64,000 nt of DNA from Bradyrhizobium diazoefficiens USDA 110 (GCF_000011365.1 NC_004463.1:2900001-2964000); one strand, 5' to 3'. Positions 43,037 through 52,840 are shown, counted from the first letter of the stretch. Program-made: numbers and translations. Notes: a model not told the origin generated them from the letters alone.

Positions 43037-44362
43037 GTGACCACAGGAGCATTCGAGGACTACGACGAACATGCCGCCACCGCTGCCGCTACCGCGCAGA
43101 CGGCGAGCGGCCGCAGGCGCATTCTGATCGCCGGCACCATCGGCACGGCGATCGAATGGTACGACTTCTTCATCTACGGACTGATCGCGCCGCTGGTGTT
43201 CGATCAGTTGTTCTTCCCGAAATTCGATCAGCTCACGGCGACCATCGCTGTCTTCGCGACGTTCGCCGTCGGATTTCTGGCGCGTCCGCTCGGCGGCATC
43301 GTGTTCGGACATTTCGGCGATCGCCTGGGCCGCAAATCCGTCCTGCTGTGCACGCTGCTGATGATGGGACTTGCGACCATGTCGATCGGACTGTTGCCGA
43401 CCTACGCCAGCGCGGGCGTGGCCGCGACGATCGCGCTCGTCGTGCTGCGCTTCCTCCAGGGCTTTGCGCTCGGCGGGGAATCGACCGCGGCGATCCTCAT
43501 GGCAATCGAGACGGCGCCCGGCAACCGGCGCGGCTTCTCTGCCGCGGTGATCCAGGCCGCGGGACCCGTCGGCGTCGTGCTGGCCTCGTTCGCGGCGCTG
43601 GCGATCTCGCGGCTGCCGGAGGCGGATCTGCTGTCCTGGGGCTGGCGCGTTCCGTTCCTGATCAGCGCGGTGCTGGTCGCGCTCGGCGTCTACATGCGCT
43701 TGCGCATCGAGGAGAGCGCGACCTTCCGCGAGGCGAGGCCGGCTGAAACCGTGCCTGTCGTCGAGGCGGTGAAGGGACATTGGCGGCCGATCCTCATCGT
43801 GTTCTTCGCCGAGATGGCGCAGACGTCCTACTTCTACCTGACGGCCATCTTCACCATCTCGTTTGCGACGCGCCAGCTCGGCGTTCCGAAGGACGTGATC
43901 ACGCGGGCCGTGCTGTTCGCCAATCTCGTCGGGCTCGTGGCCATGCCCCTGATCGGGGCCTGGTCCGACCGGATCGGACGCAAACGCCTGTTCCTTGCCG
44001 GCGTCGCGCTCGCAACCATCTCGATGTTTGCATTCTACGGTGCGATCGCGAGCCGTGACACGCTGCTGGTGACCTGTGCGGTGATATTGGCTGCAGGCGT
44101 AATCCATCCCCTGATGTTCGGCACCGAAGGGAGCTATTTCCCGGAGCTGTTTCCGACCCGCATCCGCTTCACCGGCGTGTCGATCGGAAAGCAGCTCGGC
44201 ACGGTGCTCGGCGGCGGCATCGCGCCGCTCGTCGCCACCAGCCTGTTCGCGCAGACGAGCTCCACCTACGCGATCACAGGATACTACGTCGCGCTCGCGC
44301 TGGCAGCGATGATCGCGCTCGGCTTCGCGCACGAAACCAGCAAATCGCGGCTGCTCGGCTGA
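43037..44362 (+). CDS. MFS transporter, metabolite:H+ symporter type
   Basis: 441 residues, 12 membrane segments. The family is recognisable from the N-terminal GTIGTAIEWYDFFIYGLIA, the GHFGDRLGRKSVLL loop, RFLQGFALGGESTAAILM and PELFPTRIRFTGVSIG. This branch includes shikimate, benzoate-derivative and dicarboxylate importers (ShiA, MhbT-like). GTG start with a strong GGAGGAGGAAA ribosome-binding site. It lies 89 nt after the monooxygenase and 29 nt before the aldehyde dehydrogenase. It is probably the importer of an aromatic acid for this unit. Confidence 0.92.
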   Translation: MTTGAFEDYDEHAATAAATAQTASGRRRILIAGTIGTAIEWYDFFIYGLIAPLVFDQLFFPKFDQLTATIAVFATFAVGFLARPLGGIVFGHFGDRLGRKSVLLCTLLMMGLATMSIGLLPTYASAGVAATIALVVLRFLQGFALGGESTAAILMAIETAPGNRRGFSAAVIQAAGPVGVVLASFAALAISRLPEADLLSWGWRVPFLISAVLVALGVYMRLRIEESATFREARPAETVPVVEAVKGHWRPILIVFFAEMAQTSYFYLTAIFTISFATRQLGVPKDVITRAVLFANLVGLVAMPLIGAWSDRIGRKRLFLAGVALATISMFAFYGAIASRDTLLVTCAVILAAGVIHPLMFGTEGSYFPELFPTRIRFTGVSIGKQLGTVLGGGIAPLVATSLFAQTSSTYAITGYYVALALAAMIALGFAHETSKSRLLG

Positions 44363-44391
44363 GCCCAGCCACAAACATCAGGGAGGTTCTC

Positions 44392-45840
44392 ATGGACGTC
44401 AATCTTCTCATCAGCGGGCGGGATCAGGCCGCTTCGACCGGCAAGGTATTCGAGCGGCGCAATCCGCTCTCGCAGGAGGTCGCGAGCCGCGCGGCCGCCG
44501 CGACGGTTTCCGACGCCGACGCGGCGGTGGCGGCGGCGTCCGCCGCGCTCGCCGCGTGGTCGGCACTCGGCCCGAACGCGCGGCGCGCCCTGCTCTTGAA
44601 GGCCGCCGATGCGCTCGAGGCCAAGCGCGATGCCTTCATCCGGATCATGATGGCCGAGATCGGCACCACCGAAGTCTGGTCGGCCTTCAACGTCAAGCTC
44701 GCAACCGGCATGCTGCGCGAGGCGGCGTCGCTGACCACGCAGGTCGCGGGCGAGGTGATCCCGTCCGACAAGCCGGGATGTCTGGCGATGGCCGTCCGCC
44801 AGCCGGCCGGCGTGTGCCTCGGCATCGCGCCCTGGAACGCTCCGATCATTCTCGGCGTTCGCGCCGTGGCGACGCCGCTCGCCTGCGGCAACACGGTGGT
44901 GCTCAAGGCCTCCGAGATCTGTCCGGGAACGCACCGGCTGATCGGGGAGGTGTTCAGGGACGCGGGATTTCCGCCCGGCGTCGTGAACGTATTGACCAAT
45001 GCGCCGGCCGATGCGCCGGCGGTGGTGGAACGTCTCATTGCCAATCCGGCGGTGCGGCGGATCAATTTCACCGGCTCGACTCGCGTCGGCCGCGTCATCG
45101 CCGAGCTCGCCGGCCGCCACCTCAAGCCGGTGCTGCTCGAGCTCGGCGGCAAGGCGCCACTGGTCGTGCTCGACGATGCCGACCTCGATGCCGCGGTCGC
45201 CGCCGTGGCGTTCGGGGCCTTCATCAACCAGGGCCAGGTCTGCATGTCGACCGAGCGCGTGATCGTGGATGAGAGCGTGGCCGATCAGTTCGTCGCTAAG
45301 CTTGCCAAGAAGGCCGGTGCGCTTCCGGCCGGCGACCCGCGCTCCGGGCCGGTGGTGATCGGTTCGATGATCGACGAGGCGCCGGCCAGGCATGTCGTTG
45401 CGCTGATCGATGACGCGATCGGCAGGGGCGCCGTCAAGCTTGCGGGTGGAGAGCGGGCCGGAACGGTCGTGCCCGCGACCGTGCTCGACCGCGTCGTCCC
45501 GGGCATGCGCATCTACAGCGAGGAGAGTTTTGGTCCCGTCGTGTCGGTGATCCGCGCGCGCGGCGTGGATGATGCGGTCCGCCTCGCCAACGATACCGAG
45601 TACGGTCTTTCGGCCGCCGTGTTCGGCCGCGACGTCGCGCGGGCGCTGACGGTGGCCCAGCGCATCGAAAGCGGCATTTGCCACGTCAACGGACCGACCG
45701 TGCACGACGAGGCGCAGATGCCGTTTGGCGGTGTGAAGGGATCGGGCTACGGCCGTTTCGGCGGTCAGGCCGGGATCGCCGAATTCACCGATCTGCGCTG
45801 GATCACGATCGAGACCCAGCCTCAGCACTATCCCTTCTGA
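44392..45840 (+). CDS. Aldehyde dehydrogenase (vanillin/salicylaldehyde-type)
   Basis: 482 residues, full length. The active-site Glu lies in LLELGGKAPLVV, and the catalytic Cys in NQGQVCMSTERVIV. The cofactor Asn is in APWNAPIILGVRA, and EESFGPVVSVI and HVNGPTVHDEAQMPFGGVKGSGYGRFG complete the pattern. The last motif resembles aromatic aldehyde dehydrogenases such as vanillin and salicylaldehyde dehydrogenase. It would oxidise the aldehyde released by the decarboxylase encoded next, giving an aromatic acid. GGGAGG precedes the start. Confidence 0.94.
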   Translation: MDVNLLISGRDQAASTGKVFERRNPLSQEVASRAAAATVSDADAAVAAASAALAAWSALGPNARRALLLKAADALEAKRDAFIRIMMAEIGTTEVWSAFNVKLATGMLREAASLTTQVAGEVIPSDKPGCLAMAVRQPAGVCLGIAPWNAPIILGVRAVATPLACGNTVVLKASEICPGTHRLIGEVFRDAGFPPGVVNVLTNAPADAPAVVERLIANPAVRRINFTGSTRVGRVIAELAGRHLKPVLLELGGKAPLVVLDDADLDAAVAAVAFGAFINQGQVCMSTERVIVDESVADQFVAKLAKKAGALPAGDPRSGPVVIGSMIDEAPARHVVALIDDAIGRGAVKLAGGERAGTVVPATVLDRVVPGMRIYSEESFGPVVSVIRARGVDDAVRLANDTEYGLSAAVFGRDVARALTVAQRIESGICHVNGPTVHDEAQMPFGGVKGSGYGRFGGQAGIAEFTDLRWITIETQPQHYPF

Positions 45841-45880
45841 TCGCGTCACCACACGGCGAAGCATGCCGGGAAATCAACCC

Positions 45881-47487
45881 ATGAACTCAAAAGTCCTGAC
45901 GGTCCGGGAAGCAACCCTCGGCGTGCTTCGTTCCTTCGGTGTCGATCGTGTGTTCGGCAATCCGGGCTCGACCGAGCTCGCCTTTCTCGGCGACTGGCCC
46001 GACGACATCGATTACGTGCTCGGCCTGCAGGAAGGCTGCGTCGTCGGCATGGCCGACGGCTATGCGCAGGCGACCGGGCGTCCGGCCTTCGTCAACCTGC
46101 ACTCGGCGGCCGGGCTCGGCCACGCCCTCGGCAATCTCTTCACCGCGTTCCGCAACAAGACGCCGATGGTCGTCACGGCGGGCCAGCAGGCGCGCAGCCT
46201 GCTGCGGATGCGGCCTTATCTCTTCGCGGAGGATGCCGAGCAGTTTCCGAGGCCCTATGTGAAGTGGAGTTCGGAACCTGCGCGGGCGGAAGATGTGCCC
46301 GCGGCCATTGCGCAGGCCTTCCTCACCGCCATGCAGCATCCGCGCGGCCCGACATTCGTGTCGGTGCCGTCGGATGATTGGGCGCGGGCGGCCGTCGCGC
46401 CGCCGGTGCGCCACATCGCAACGGAGTTTGCGCCCGATCCGGCGGCGATCGTCCGGCTCGGCGCAGCCATCGCAGCGGCCAGCAAGCCTGCCTTTGTCGT
46501 CGGACCCGAGATCGATCGCAACGGCTGCGTCGATGCCATGGTCGCGGTCGCCGAACAGGCGAGGGCGGCGGTTTGGGCAAGCCCGATGTCGAGCCGTTCG
46601 AGCTTTCCGGAATTGCATCCGCAATTCGCAGGCTTCCTTCCGGCAGCGCCCGGAGGGCTCGCGCGCGCCTTGCGCGGCGTCGATCTGATCGTCGTGGTCG
46701 GGGCGCCGGTGTTCACCTTCCACGTCGAAGGACAATGCGAATTGCTCGACGACGGAACGCCGGTCTGGCAGATCACCGACGATCCGGCCGAGGCCGCGGC
46801 CGCGGCGGTCGGTGACACCATCATCAGCACGCTCCCGAAGGCGCTCGTCGCGCTTCGTTCGGCGCTGCCCGACATCGCCAAGCGCGAGGGGCCGGCCGCG
46901 CGGACCCGGCCTGCGGCTCCCGCCGCGCAAAATCCGATTCCTCCGGCCTATGCGCTGAGCCGGCTGTCGGCGCTGATGCCGCGCGATGCGATCGTGGTCG
47001 AGGAGGCGCCGTCGCATCGTCCCGCCATCCAGCAGTTCCTGCCGCGGCCGGGCGCGGACAGCTTCTCACCATGGCAAGCGGCGGGCTCGGCTACAGCCTG
47101 CCGGCCTCCATTGGCGTGGCGCTGGCGCGGCCGGGCCGTCGCATCGTCGCACTGATCGGCGATGGATCGGCGATGTACTGCATCCAGGCGATCTGGACTG
47201 CGGCGCAGCGTCGCCTGCCGATCACTTTCGTGATCATGAACAATTCCGGCTATGGCGCGATGCGGGCCTTCAGCCAGCTGATGCAGGCGCATCGTCCGCC
47301 TGGAATCGACCTGCCCGGGCTCGACTTCGTTGCGCTCGCCAGGGGGCACGGTTGCCCGGGCCGCCGCATAACCGACGTCGCCGATCTCGACCGCTGTCTC
47401 GCCGAAGCATTGGCCTCGGGCGGCCCCGCGCTGGTCGACATCGCCGTCGACGACGCCACGACGGACCTGTTCAACCATCCGCGCTAG
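45881..47487 (+). pseudogene. mdlC: Benzoylformate decarboxylase, frameshifted
   Basis: ThDP-dependent 2-oxoacid decarboxylase converting phenylglyoxylate-type acids to aldehydes. The N-terminal part from MNSKVLTVREATLGVL reads in one frame: GNPGSTELAFLGDW, EGCVVGMADGYAQATGR with the ThDP-activating Glu (48), and EEAPSHRPAIQQF. At about 47065 the frame shifts by one missing base, so GADSF changes to SPWQAAG instead of YTMASGGLGYSLPAS. The downstream frame holds the ThDP motif LIGDGSAMYCIQA...IMNNSGYG and the C-terminus NHPR. Corrected length would be about 535 residues, normal for the family. Whether this is a real mutation or a sequencing error cannot be decided here. Otherwise the gene looks undamaged. 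Confidence 0.88.
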
Positions 47488-47559
47488 ATTTGTTCGGCGA
47501 TGAAACCCCCTTTGGCGTCGGCGCGCGCCGGGTCCTTCAGCATCGGCGTCCTGCGAACC

Positions 47560-48810
47560 TTAAGAGCTTGTGGAGCTGCGGATCGCTTCGCCGGCACCGA
47601 TCACCTGCGATCGCAGGCGACGGTCGGCGGAACGCGCGACCAGACAATACAGGACCAGCGCGAGGAGCGACGACGCTGCCATGACCGCCGTCATCGAGAG
47701 CGCAGTCCGTCCGTCGAAGCGAACCGCCACCAGCCCGCTCGATATGGCGCCGGCGATCAGTTGAATGCTCCCGGCAGCCGCGCTGACGGCGCCGGCGATC
47801 TCCGGGAGGTGCTGCATCGTCGCGCTCATCACGTTCGGCACGCTGAGCCCGAAGCCGAGTGCCACCGCCATCAGCAGCGCGACGACAAGCTCCGTGGGCA
47901 TCCAGCCGGTCAGTGTCATCCCGAGCAGCACGACGCTCGCCGCCGCCGACAGCGCCAGCCCGATTGCGAGCATGTGGCTTGAGGATATCCCGCGCCGGCC
48001 GAGCTGCCCGTCGAGCAAGGCACCGCCCATCACGGATGCCGAGCAGGCGCTGAAGATCAGGCCGTATTGCTCGGGCGAGAGCCCGACGGCGCCGACGAAG
48101 AACAGCGAGGCGCCGGTGACGTAGGCAAACACCGTCGCGCCGCCCGCGGCGCCGACCAGGATGTAGGCAACCGAGACCGGATGCGTCAGTACCCGGCGAT
48201 AGCTGTCGATCACGGCGGACGGCACCAGGCGCCCGGACGGCGCGATCGCCGCCGTTTCGGCGAAGCGAAACATCACCACCACCAGCAGCATGAAACCTAT
48301 CGCGGCCTGGGTTGCATAGATCGACCGCCAGCCGGCAGCCGCCAGCAGCGCCGCGCCGGCCGTCGGCGCGATCACGGTCGCGACGTTGACTGCGACCATG
48401 ATGTTGCCGATCTTGCTTCGCGCGGCGTCGCCGTCGAAGAGATCGCGGATGATGGCAAAGGTCGTGGCGGTTGCGGCGGCGCCGATGCCTTGAACGAAAC
48501 GGCCGAGCAGCAGAACCGGCAGCGAGGAGGCAAACGCACAACTGACGCTGGCGGCGACGAACAGCGCGAGGCCGAAGCCCAGAACAGGCTTGCGGCCAAG
48601 GCGGTCCGAGACGGGTCCGTAGATCAGCGGCGCGGTGGCGAGGCTGAGCATGAAGGCGCTCATCGTCAACCCGACATCCGACGCGCTCAAGCCCAGGGTG
48701 GCGCCGGTGGCGGCCAGGGCCGGCAGGTTGATGTCGATGCCGGAATACGGCACGGCCGCAAGAAGGCCGAGCAGCAGCGTGAATGCAAAGGTGTCTGGTT
48801 CGATTCGCAT
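47560..48810 (-). CDS. Bcr/CflA-type drug efflux MFS transporter
   Basis: 416 residues starting MRIEPDTFAFTLLLGLLAA. Twelve helices. Motif A is YGPVSDRLGRKPVLGFG, motif C-like AVNVATVIAPTAGAAL, and the DINLPALAATGATLG N-terminal pattern of the Bcr/CflA group is present. Expected to export toxic compounds with protons. It lies 88 nt behind the glycosyltransferase gene on the same strand, with a GC-rich hairpin between. The ribosome-binding site is weak, so translation may depend on upstream transcription. A frame beginning at 48820 is a shadow. Confidence 0.9.
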   Translation of the reverse strand: MRIEPDTFAFTLLLGLLAAVPYSGIDINLPALAATGATLGLSASDVGLTMSAFMLSLATAPLIYGPVSDRLGRKPVLGFGLALFVAASVSCAFASSLPVLLLGRFVQGIGAAATATTFAIIRDLFDGDAARSKIGNIMVAVNVATVIAPTAGAALLAAAGWRSIYATQAAIGFMLLVVVMFRFAETAAIAPSGRLVPSAVIDSYRRVLTHPVSVAYILVGAAGGATVFAYVTGASLFFVGAVGLSPEQYGLIFSACSASVMGGALLDGQLGRRGISSSHMLAIGLALSAAASVVLLGMTLTGWMPTELVVALLMAVALGFGLSVPNVMSATMQHLPEIAGAVSAAAGSIQLIAGAISSGLVAVRFDGRTALSMTAVMAASSLLALVLYCLVARSADRRLRSQVIGAGEAIRSSTSS

Positions 48811-48845
48811 GGGCAAGCATCCGGTGACATGTGACGAACTTCTAC

Positions 48846-48869
48846 GGAGCGACGGAGCGCGGTCGCTCC
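48846..48869. terminator. GC-rich hairpin between glycosyltransferase and efflux genes
   Basis: Perfect 8-bp stem GGAGCGAC/GTCGCTCC with an 8-nt loop, between the glycosyltransferase stop (48899) and the efflux start (48810). There is no T-run. It may attenuate read-through or stabilise the upstream message. Confidence 0.4.
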
Positions 48870-48898
48870 GCCCTCCATCGCTCCGTTCAGACGTGCGA

Positions 48899-50251
48899 TC
48901 AGGCACGCCGGCCGGAGCGCCGACCCTGGCTCGCTGCGATTGCGCGCAGGCGTGACACTTCCGTCTCGTCGGTCACGAGCTCGCCGATGACCCGGAGAAT
49001 TTCCGTCCGCGTGTCGATCTCGGCGAACTCGTCCGCGATCTGCGTTGCGCGGAATTGATAGCGCGGCTGGTCGAGCACCGTCCGCACCGCCTCGCGCAAG
49101 GCCTGCGGAGTCGGCTCGTTGGTCGCAAGGTTGATGCCGACGCCGGACCAGGCGACGCGCGCGTTGACGTCGGCCTTGTCCTCGGTCAGTCCCGCGGTGA
49201 CCAGCGGGATGCCGAAGCTCAGGGCCTGATTGACGCTGCCATAGCCGCCATTGGTGACGAGCACGTCGACGTTCGGCAGCAGCCATTCGAACGGCAGGTA
49301 GCTCGCGATGCGTGCGTTCGACGGGACCTTGCCGGGAATGGCGTCCACCGGGCGGCCGCCTGCGGTCGCGATCACCATGATGTCGGGCTCGTCGGCCAGC
49401 GCCGCCAGTGTCGGGGCGACCAGCAGATTGAAATTGTGGTTGGCCACCGTTCCCTGCGTCACCAGAACGATCTTGCGTGTACCATCGAGCTCCTCGGCCC
49501 ATGACGGCGGTGGGACCTGGTTGGCAATGATCGGAGGCGTGCCGACGAAATGCACGGAGGACGGGATCTCGCGCGGAAATTCGAAACTCGGCACCGACAA
49601 TTGCAGATAGGCGTCGCCGAGAGCGACCACGGAATGGAAAAGCGGCATTGCTATCGGTCCGACGCCGAGGCCCTTCAGGGTCCGGTTCAGGCGCAGTGAC
49701 ACCGGCTGATCGACCGCCGCATCGAAGTCCCGCGCCATGGCCGCATAATGATCGCGTTCGTCGTCGGTCCGTGCTGGCGGCAAGCCGAGGAAGTTCGGCG
49801 CACCGTCCTCACGCGCCCAATGCAGGAACGAGGTGCCGCAGAGCGCGATGGGGGGCCGCTGCGAGCGCGGTCCGAGCAGCATCGGGAGCACGCCGAACAG
49901 CATGTCGTCGCCGACGATGATATCGGCCGGGAATTGCTGCAACGCCTGCAGCAGCCCCTGGTGCTGGGCCGGAATGGCGTCGACGAAGATGCGCTCGCAG
50001 GCGACGCGGAACCACTCCAGCCCCGGCGGGATGGTCTTGAGTTCGGGGACCCGCGAGAAGACGTCGTTCGGATCGAAGTCCGCGCCCTCGGGAAGGGGAA
50101 AGAACTTGACGCCGCTGGCCTCGACGCGGGCGCGAAAGGCGGTGCCGGTCATGAAAGCAATCTCATGACCCTCGGCGACCAGGATCCGCGTGATTGCCAG
50201 CATCGGATTGAGATGACCCGTCGCAGGCGTCGAAGCGATAAGAATCTTCAT
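48899..50251 (-). CDS. Glycosyltransferase of the macrolide/UGT type
   Basis: 450 residues from MKILIASTPATGHLNPMLAI, the typical GT-B fold start with the GHLNP motif; a longer upstream frame lacks this. The C-terminal donor-binding half carries GTPPIIANQVP, VLVTQGTVANHN, the PFEWLLPNVDVLVTNGGYGSVNQAL signature and GLTEDKADVNARVAWSGVGINL, as in UDP-glucose-dependent macrolide glycosyltransferases and rhamnosyltransferases. A weak AGAGG precedes the ATG. Together with the adjacent efflux pump it suggests modification and export of a small molecule, for resistance or as a product. Confidence 0.9.
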   Translation of the reverse strand: MKILIASTPATGHLNPMLAITRILVAEGHEIAFMTGTAFRARVEASGVKFFPLPEGADFDPNDVFSRVPELKTIPPGLEWFRVACERIFVDAIPAQHQGLLQALQQFPADIIVGDDMLFGVLPMLLGPRSQRPPIALCGTSFLHWAREDGAPNFLGLPPARTDDERDHYAAMARDFDAAVDQPVSLRLNRTLKGLGVGPIAMPLFHSVVALGDAYLQLSVPSFEFPREIPSSVHFVGTPPIIANQVPPPSWAEELDGTRKIVLVTQGTVANHNFNLLVAPTLAALADEPDIMVIATAGGRPVDAIPGKVPSNARIASYLPFEWLLPNVDVLVTNGGYGSVNQALSFGIPLVTAGLTEDKADVNARVAWSGVGINLATNEPTPQALREAVRTVLDQPRYQFRATQIADEFAEIDTRTEILRVIGELVTDETEVSRLRAIAASQGRRSGRRA

Positions 50252-50613
50252 GGGAGATGACCTCTTGATGATCGATGCGCGGTCGCCACCGGGCGGCCGC
50301 TCTCGTGAGCAAGAGGGAATTGAAGGGATCGCGGTTACACCAAGGCTTCCGATGGCCGCCAAATGGTTACGTCGGCAACGCATCGTGGCGCGGCCAAGGC
50401 CGACGTGCCGGCGAAGATGGTGCCGTCGCGCAAGGACTACGGTTGTAACGCGAGCGGCCGGCCGTGAAACGGAGCGGTAATGCCGCGCTCGTAACCCGGC
50501 AGAGCGCCGTTTGGCGCGCCGCGACATTCGGCGGCGATTTTGGCCGAAGCCGATTATTGACGACCGAGATAGCGCGCGGTCTTGACCACGCAGAATTCGT
50601 TGAGGAAAACGTC
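50252..50613. other. Intergenic region, no gene seen
   Basis: About 360 nt between the divergent glycosyltransferase and cytochrome c genes. Four GTAAC/GTTAC-type pentamers are scattered in it (GGTTACACC, GGTTACG, GTTGTAACG, CGTAACCC), a possible hint of a repeated binding motif. No convincing reading frame or hairpin. Confidence 0.4.
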
Positions 50614-51564
50614 ATGCAGAATATTGTCGCCCTGATTGCGATGGTTGCTTTCATCGTGCTCCTGGTCTGGTCGGGTGCTTGCGCCCTGCGGGCGCAGAAT
50701 CCACTGGTGAAGTGGGGTGGCGTGGTGCTGGCGGCAACGCTTGCCGTCCCGCTGTCCGGCGTGAGCGCGTTGACCGCAGCGGGCATCGTCAAGCAGCACG
50801 CGCGCTCCGCGCCGGTCCCCGATCTCCAGGTCGAGGCGACACCGGAACGCATCGCCCGCGGCAGGGCGGTCGCCGACGGCTTTTGCGCCGGGTGTCACTC
50901 GAAGAGCGGGGTGCTGTCGGGTGGCGGCGACGTCGGCGAGGATCTTCCGCTTCCGATCGGCTCGTTCGTGCCCGCCAATTTGACCCCCGCCGGGGTCCTG
51001 AAGCATTGGTCCGACGGCGAGATCTTTCGCGCCATTCGCAATGGCGTCGATGCGCGGGGGCGATGGCTCGCGATCATGTCCTTTACCAATGCCGGCCGGC
51101 TGAGCGACGACGACACCAAGGCCGTGATCGCCTACATCCGCGCCTTGCCGGCGAGTGGTGAGGAGACCCCGGATCCACCGGATCGCTTCAGTGTGCTGGG
51201 CCTTGCGATGCTGGGCGCCGGACTGTTGCCGGATGCAAAGCCGGTCTTCACCGGTGTGATCATCGCGCCGCCGAAGGGGCCGACGGCGCGCTACGGCAGG
51301 TACTTGCTGTCCTATCAGGATTGCCGTGAGTGTCATGGCAAGGATCTCTCCGGTGGCGTGCCCGGCCAATTGCCTCCGCTCGGACCCGACCTCGGTATCG
51401 TCAAAGACTGGAGCCAGGCGCAGTTCATCACGACCATGCGCACGGGTGTCGATCCGAACGGACTTCGGCTCGACGACCAGATGCCGTGGCGGCCGATCGG
51501 GCGGATGGACGACGACGACCTCGCTGCGATCTACCTGTACCTGGCGGGTCTCCCGCGCTCCTGA
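50614..51564 (+). CDS. Two-heme membrane cytochrome c
   Basis: 316 residues from MQNIVALIAMVAFIVLLVW, with TTGAGGAAAAC upstream. Two N-terminal hydrophobic segments anchor it (about 3-20 and 35-57). Two heme-c sites follow: CAGCH (91-95) and CRECH (about 237-241). The sequence between them resembles the cytochrome subunits of alcohol/aldehyde dehydrogenases (PANLTPAGVLKHWSDGEIFRAIRNGVD and the repeat LGIVKDWSQAQFITTMRTGVD). It probably passes electrons from a periplasmic dehydrogenase to the respiratory chain. No dehydrogenase is encoded next to it; its partner is elsewhere. Confidence 0.88.
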   Translation: MQNIVALIAMVAFIVLLVWSGACALRAQNPLVKWGGVVLAATLAVPLSGVSALTAAGIVKQHARSAPVPDLQVEATPERIARGRAVADGFCAGCHSKSGVLSGGGDVGEDLPLPIGSFVPANLTPAGVLKHWSDGEIFRAIRNGVDARGRWLAIMSFTNAGRLSDDDTKAVIAYIRALPASGEETPDPPDRFSVLGLAMLGAGLLPDAKPVFTGVIIAPPKGPTARYGRYLLSYQDCRECHGKDLSGGVPGQLPPLGPDLGIVKDWSQAQFITTMRTGVDPNGLRLDDQMPWRPIGRMDDDDLAAIYLYLAGLPRS

Positions 51565-52013
51565 CATATCCTGACAAACGATCTGTTGCGGCTGGCCTTT
51601 CCCGGCTGCACCACTGTCGTTAGCACGCCGGATGCGCGCAACGGCAAAAGCTCACGCGCAGGTGAAGTCGACGTCGCGCGCGCAGGAAAATGTTGGCAGT
51701 CTTCTCGCCATCGCTCGCGCAGTCGTCGTCACTGCAGTCGTCGTCACTGCCGAACAGTCACCTCGTCGCCGACGAACGATCTCGCACGCCGGCGCATTGG
51801 AATCGCTCAAAAGTAGCATTTGCTAGGATCACAATTATTCACGTCTGCGACATCCGGCGGAGTTGGCCGCAGAAATACCGGGTTACGGCATCATCAAGTG
51901 GTCATGAACGTTGTCGTCGCATGGCGACGCTTTTGCTGTCCCCCATATTATTCCGAGTGATTGCGAATCTTGAACGTGACCCGGTTGGTGACGACGGATT
52001 TTGAGAGTGAAGT
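51565..52013. other. Intergenic region with a 15-bp tandem repeat
   Basis: About 450 nt between the cytochrome and the response regulator. It contains two perfect head-to-tail copies of GCAGTCGTCGTCACT at 51719-51748. The last 200 nt are AT-richer (for example GATCACAATTATTCACG) and should hold the response-regulator promoter. No convincing small gene. Confidence 0.5.
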
Positions 52014-52739
52014 ATGCTTGCAGATGTTGGCCACATCGTTGTTGTCGATGACGATCCCACCTTGCGGCAGATGGTGATCAGATATCTGGAGGAGCACAAT
52101 GTCCCGACCAGGGCGGCGTCCAACCGGTCTGAACTGTACCACTATCTCGAGGCCGGTCAGCCCAGTCTGATCATCCTCGACCTTCGCCTCGGTCAGGAAG
52201 ACGGCCTGGACCTGCTGCGGGAGATCCGGTCGCATTCCGACGTGCCTGTCATCATCACGACTGGCCACCGCCCCGACGAGATCGATCGCATCGTCGGGCT
52301 CGAGCTCGGCGCCGACGACTACATCATCAAGCCGTTCTCCTTGAGAGAGCTGCTGGCGCGCGTCCGGGCGGTGTTGCGGCGGCAGGAGATGGGCCGCGCC
52401 GCGCGCGCCCGCGATCCCGAGCGCGGCGGCTATCGCTTCAACGGCTGGAAGCTGGAACGCCGCGGCCGAAAGCTCATCGATCCCAGCGAAGCGCCGGTAC
52501 CGCTCAGCAAGGGAGAGTATGCCTTGTTGCTGGCCTTCCTCGAGGCGCCGCAGCGACCCCTGACCCGCGAGCATCTGCTTCAGGCCACCCGCATCCACGA
52601 AGACATTTTCGATCGCAGCATCGATGTTCAAGTGTTGCGGCTGCGGCGCAAGCTGGAGGTCGATCCGAGTGCGCCGCGCGTCATTCAGACCGAGCGCGGC
52701 GTCGGCTATGTCTTCGCGGTTCCCGTAGATCCGTTCTAG
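52014..52739 (+). CDS. OmpR/PhoB-family response regulator
   Basis: 241 residues. The receiver domain has the acidic pocket VVVDDDP (about 10-14), phosphoacceptor Asp56 in LIILDLRLGQEDGL, the conserved Thr in VIITTGH and Lys in DDYIIKPFS. The C-terminal winged helix has LSKGEYALLLAFLEAPQRPLTREHLLQ and SIDVQVLRLRRKLE. Phosphorylation would activate DNA binding. No kinase is adjacent; the nearest is the VirA-like sensor at 54724, separated by three plus-strand genes (two certain, one tentative). An inverted repeat (52831-52840) lies between it and the DUF1127 gene. Confidence 0.94.
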   Translation: MLADVGHIVVVDDDPTLRQMVIRYLEEHNVPTRAASNRSELYHYLEAGQPSLIILDLRLGQEDGLDLLREIRSHSDVPVIITTGHRPDEIDRIVGLELGADDYIIKPFSLRELLARVRAVLRRQEMGRAARARDPERGGYRFNGWKLERRGRKLIDPSEAPVPLSKGEYALLLAFLEAPQRPLTREHLLQATRIHEDIFDRSIDVQVLRLRRKLEVDPSAPRVIQTERGVGYVFAVPVDPF

Positions 52740-52830
52740 GGCAAGATCCGGACCCGAAGGGTCACGTTAGCGCGAAGTGTGCGGCGGTCTTCCCTCGCGA
52801 CAAACGCGGAACGCGTCTGCGCGGAGATCA

Positions 52831-52840
52831 TGTTCGAACA
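52831..52840. promoter_or_regulatory. Palindrome TGTTCGAACA
   Basis: A 10-bp perfect dyad in the 211-nt space between the response regulator and the DUF1127 gene, followed by AT-rich sequence (GATTGCAATTGTAAC). It may be part of the promoter of the DUF1127 gene. Too short to assign a regulator. Confidence 0.3.
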
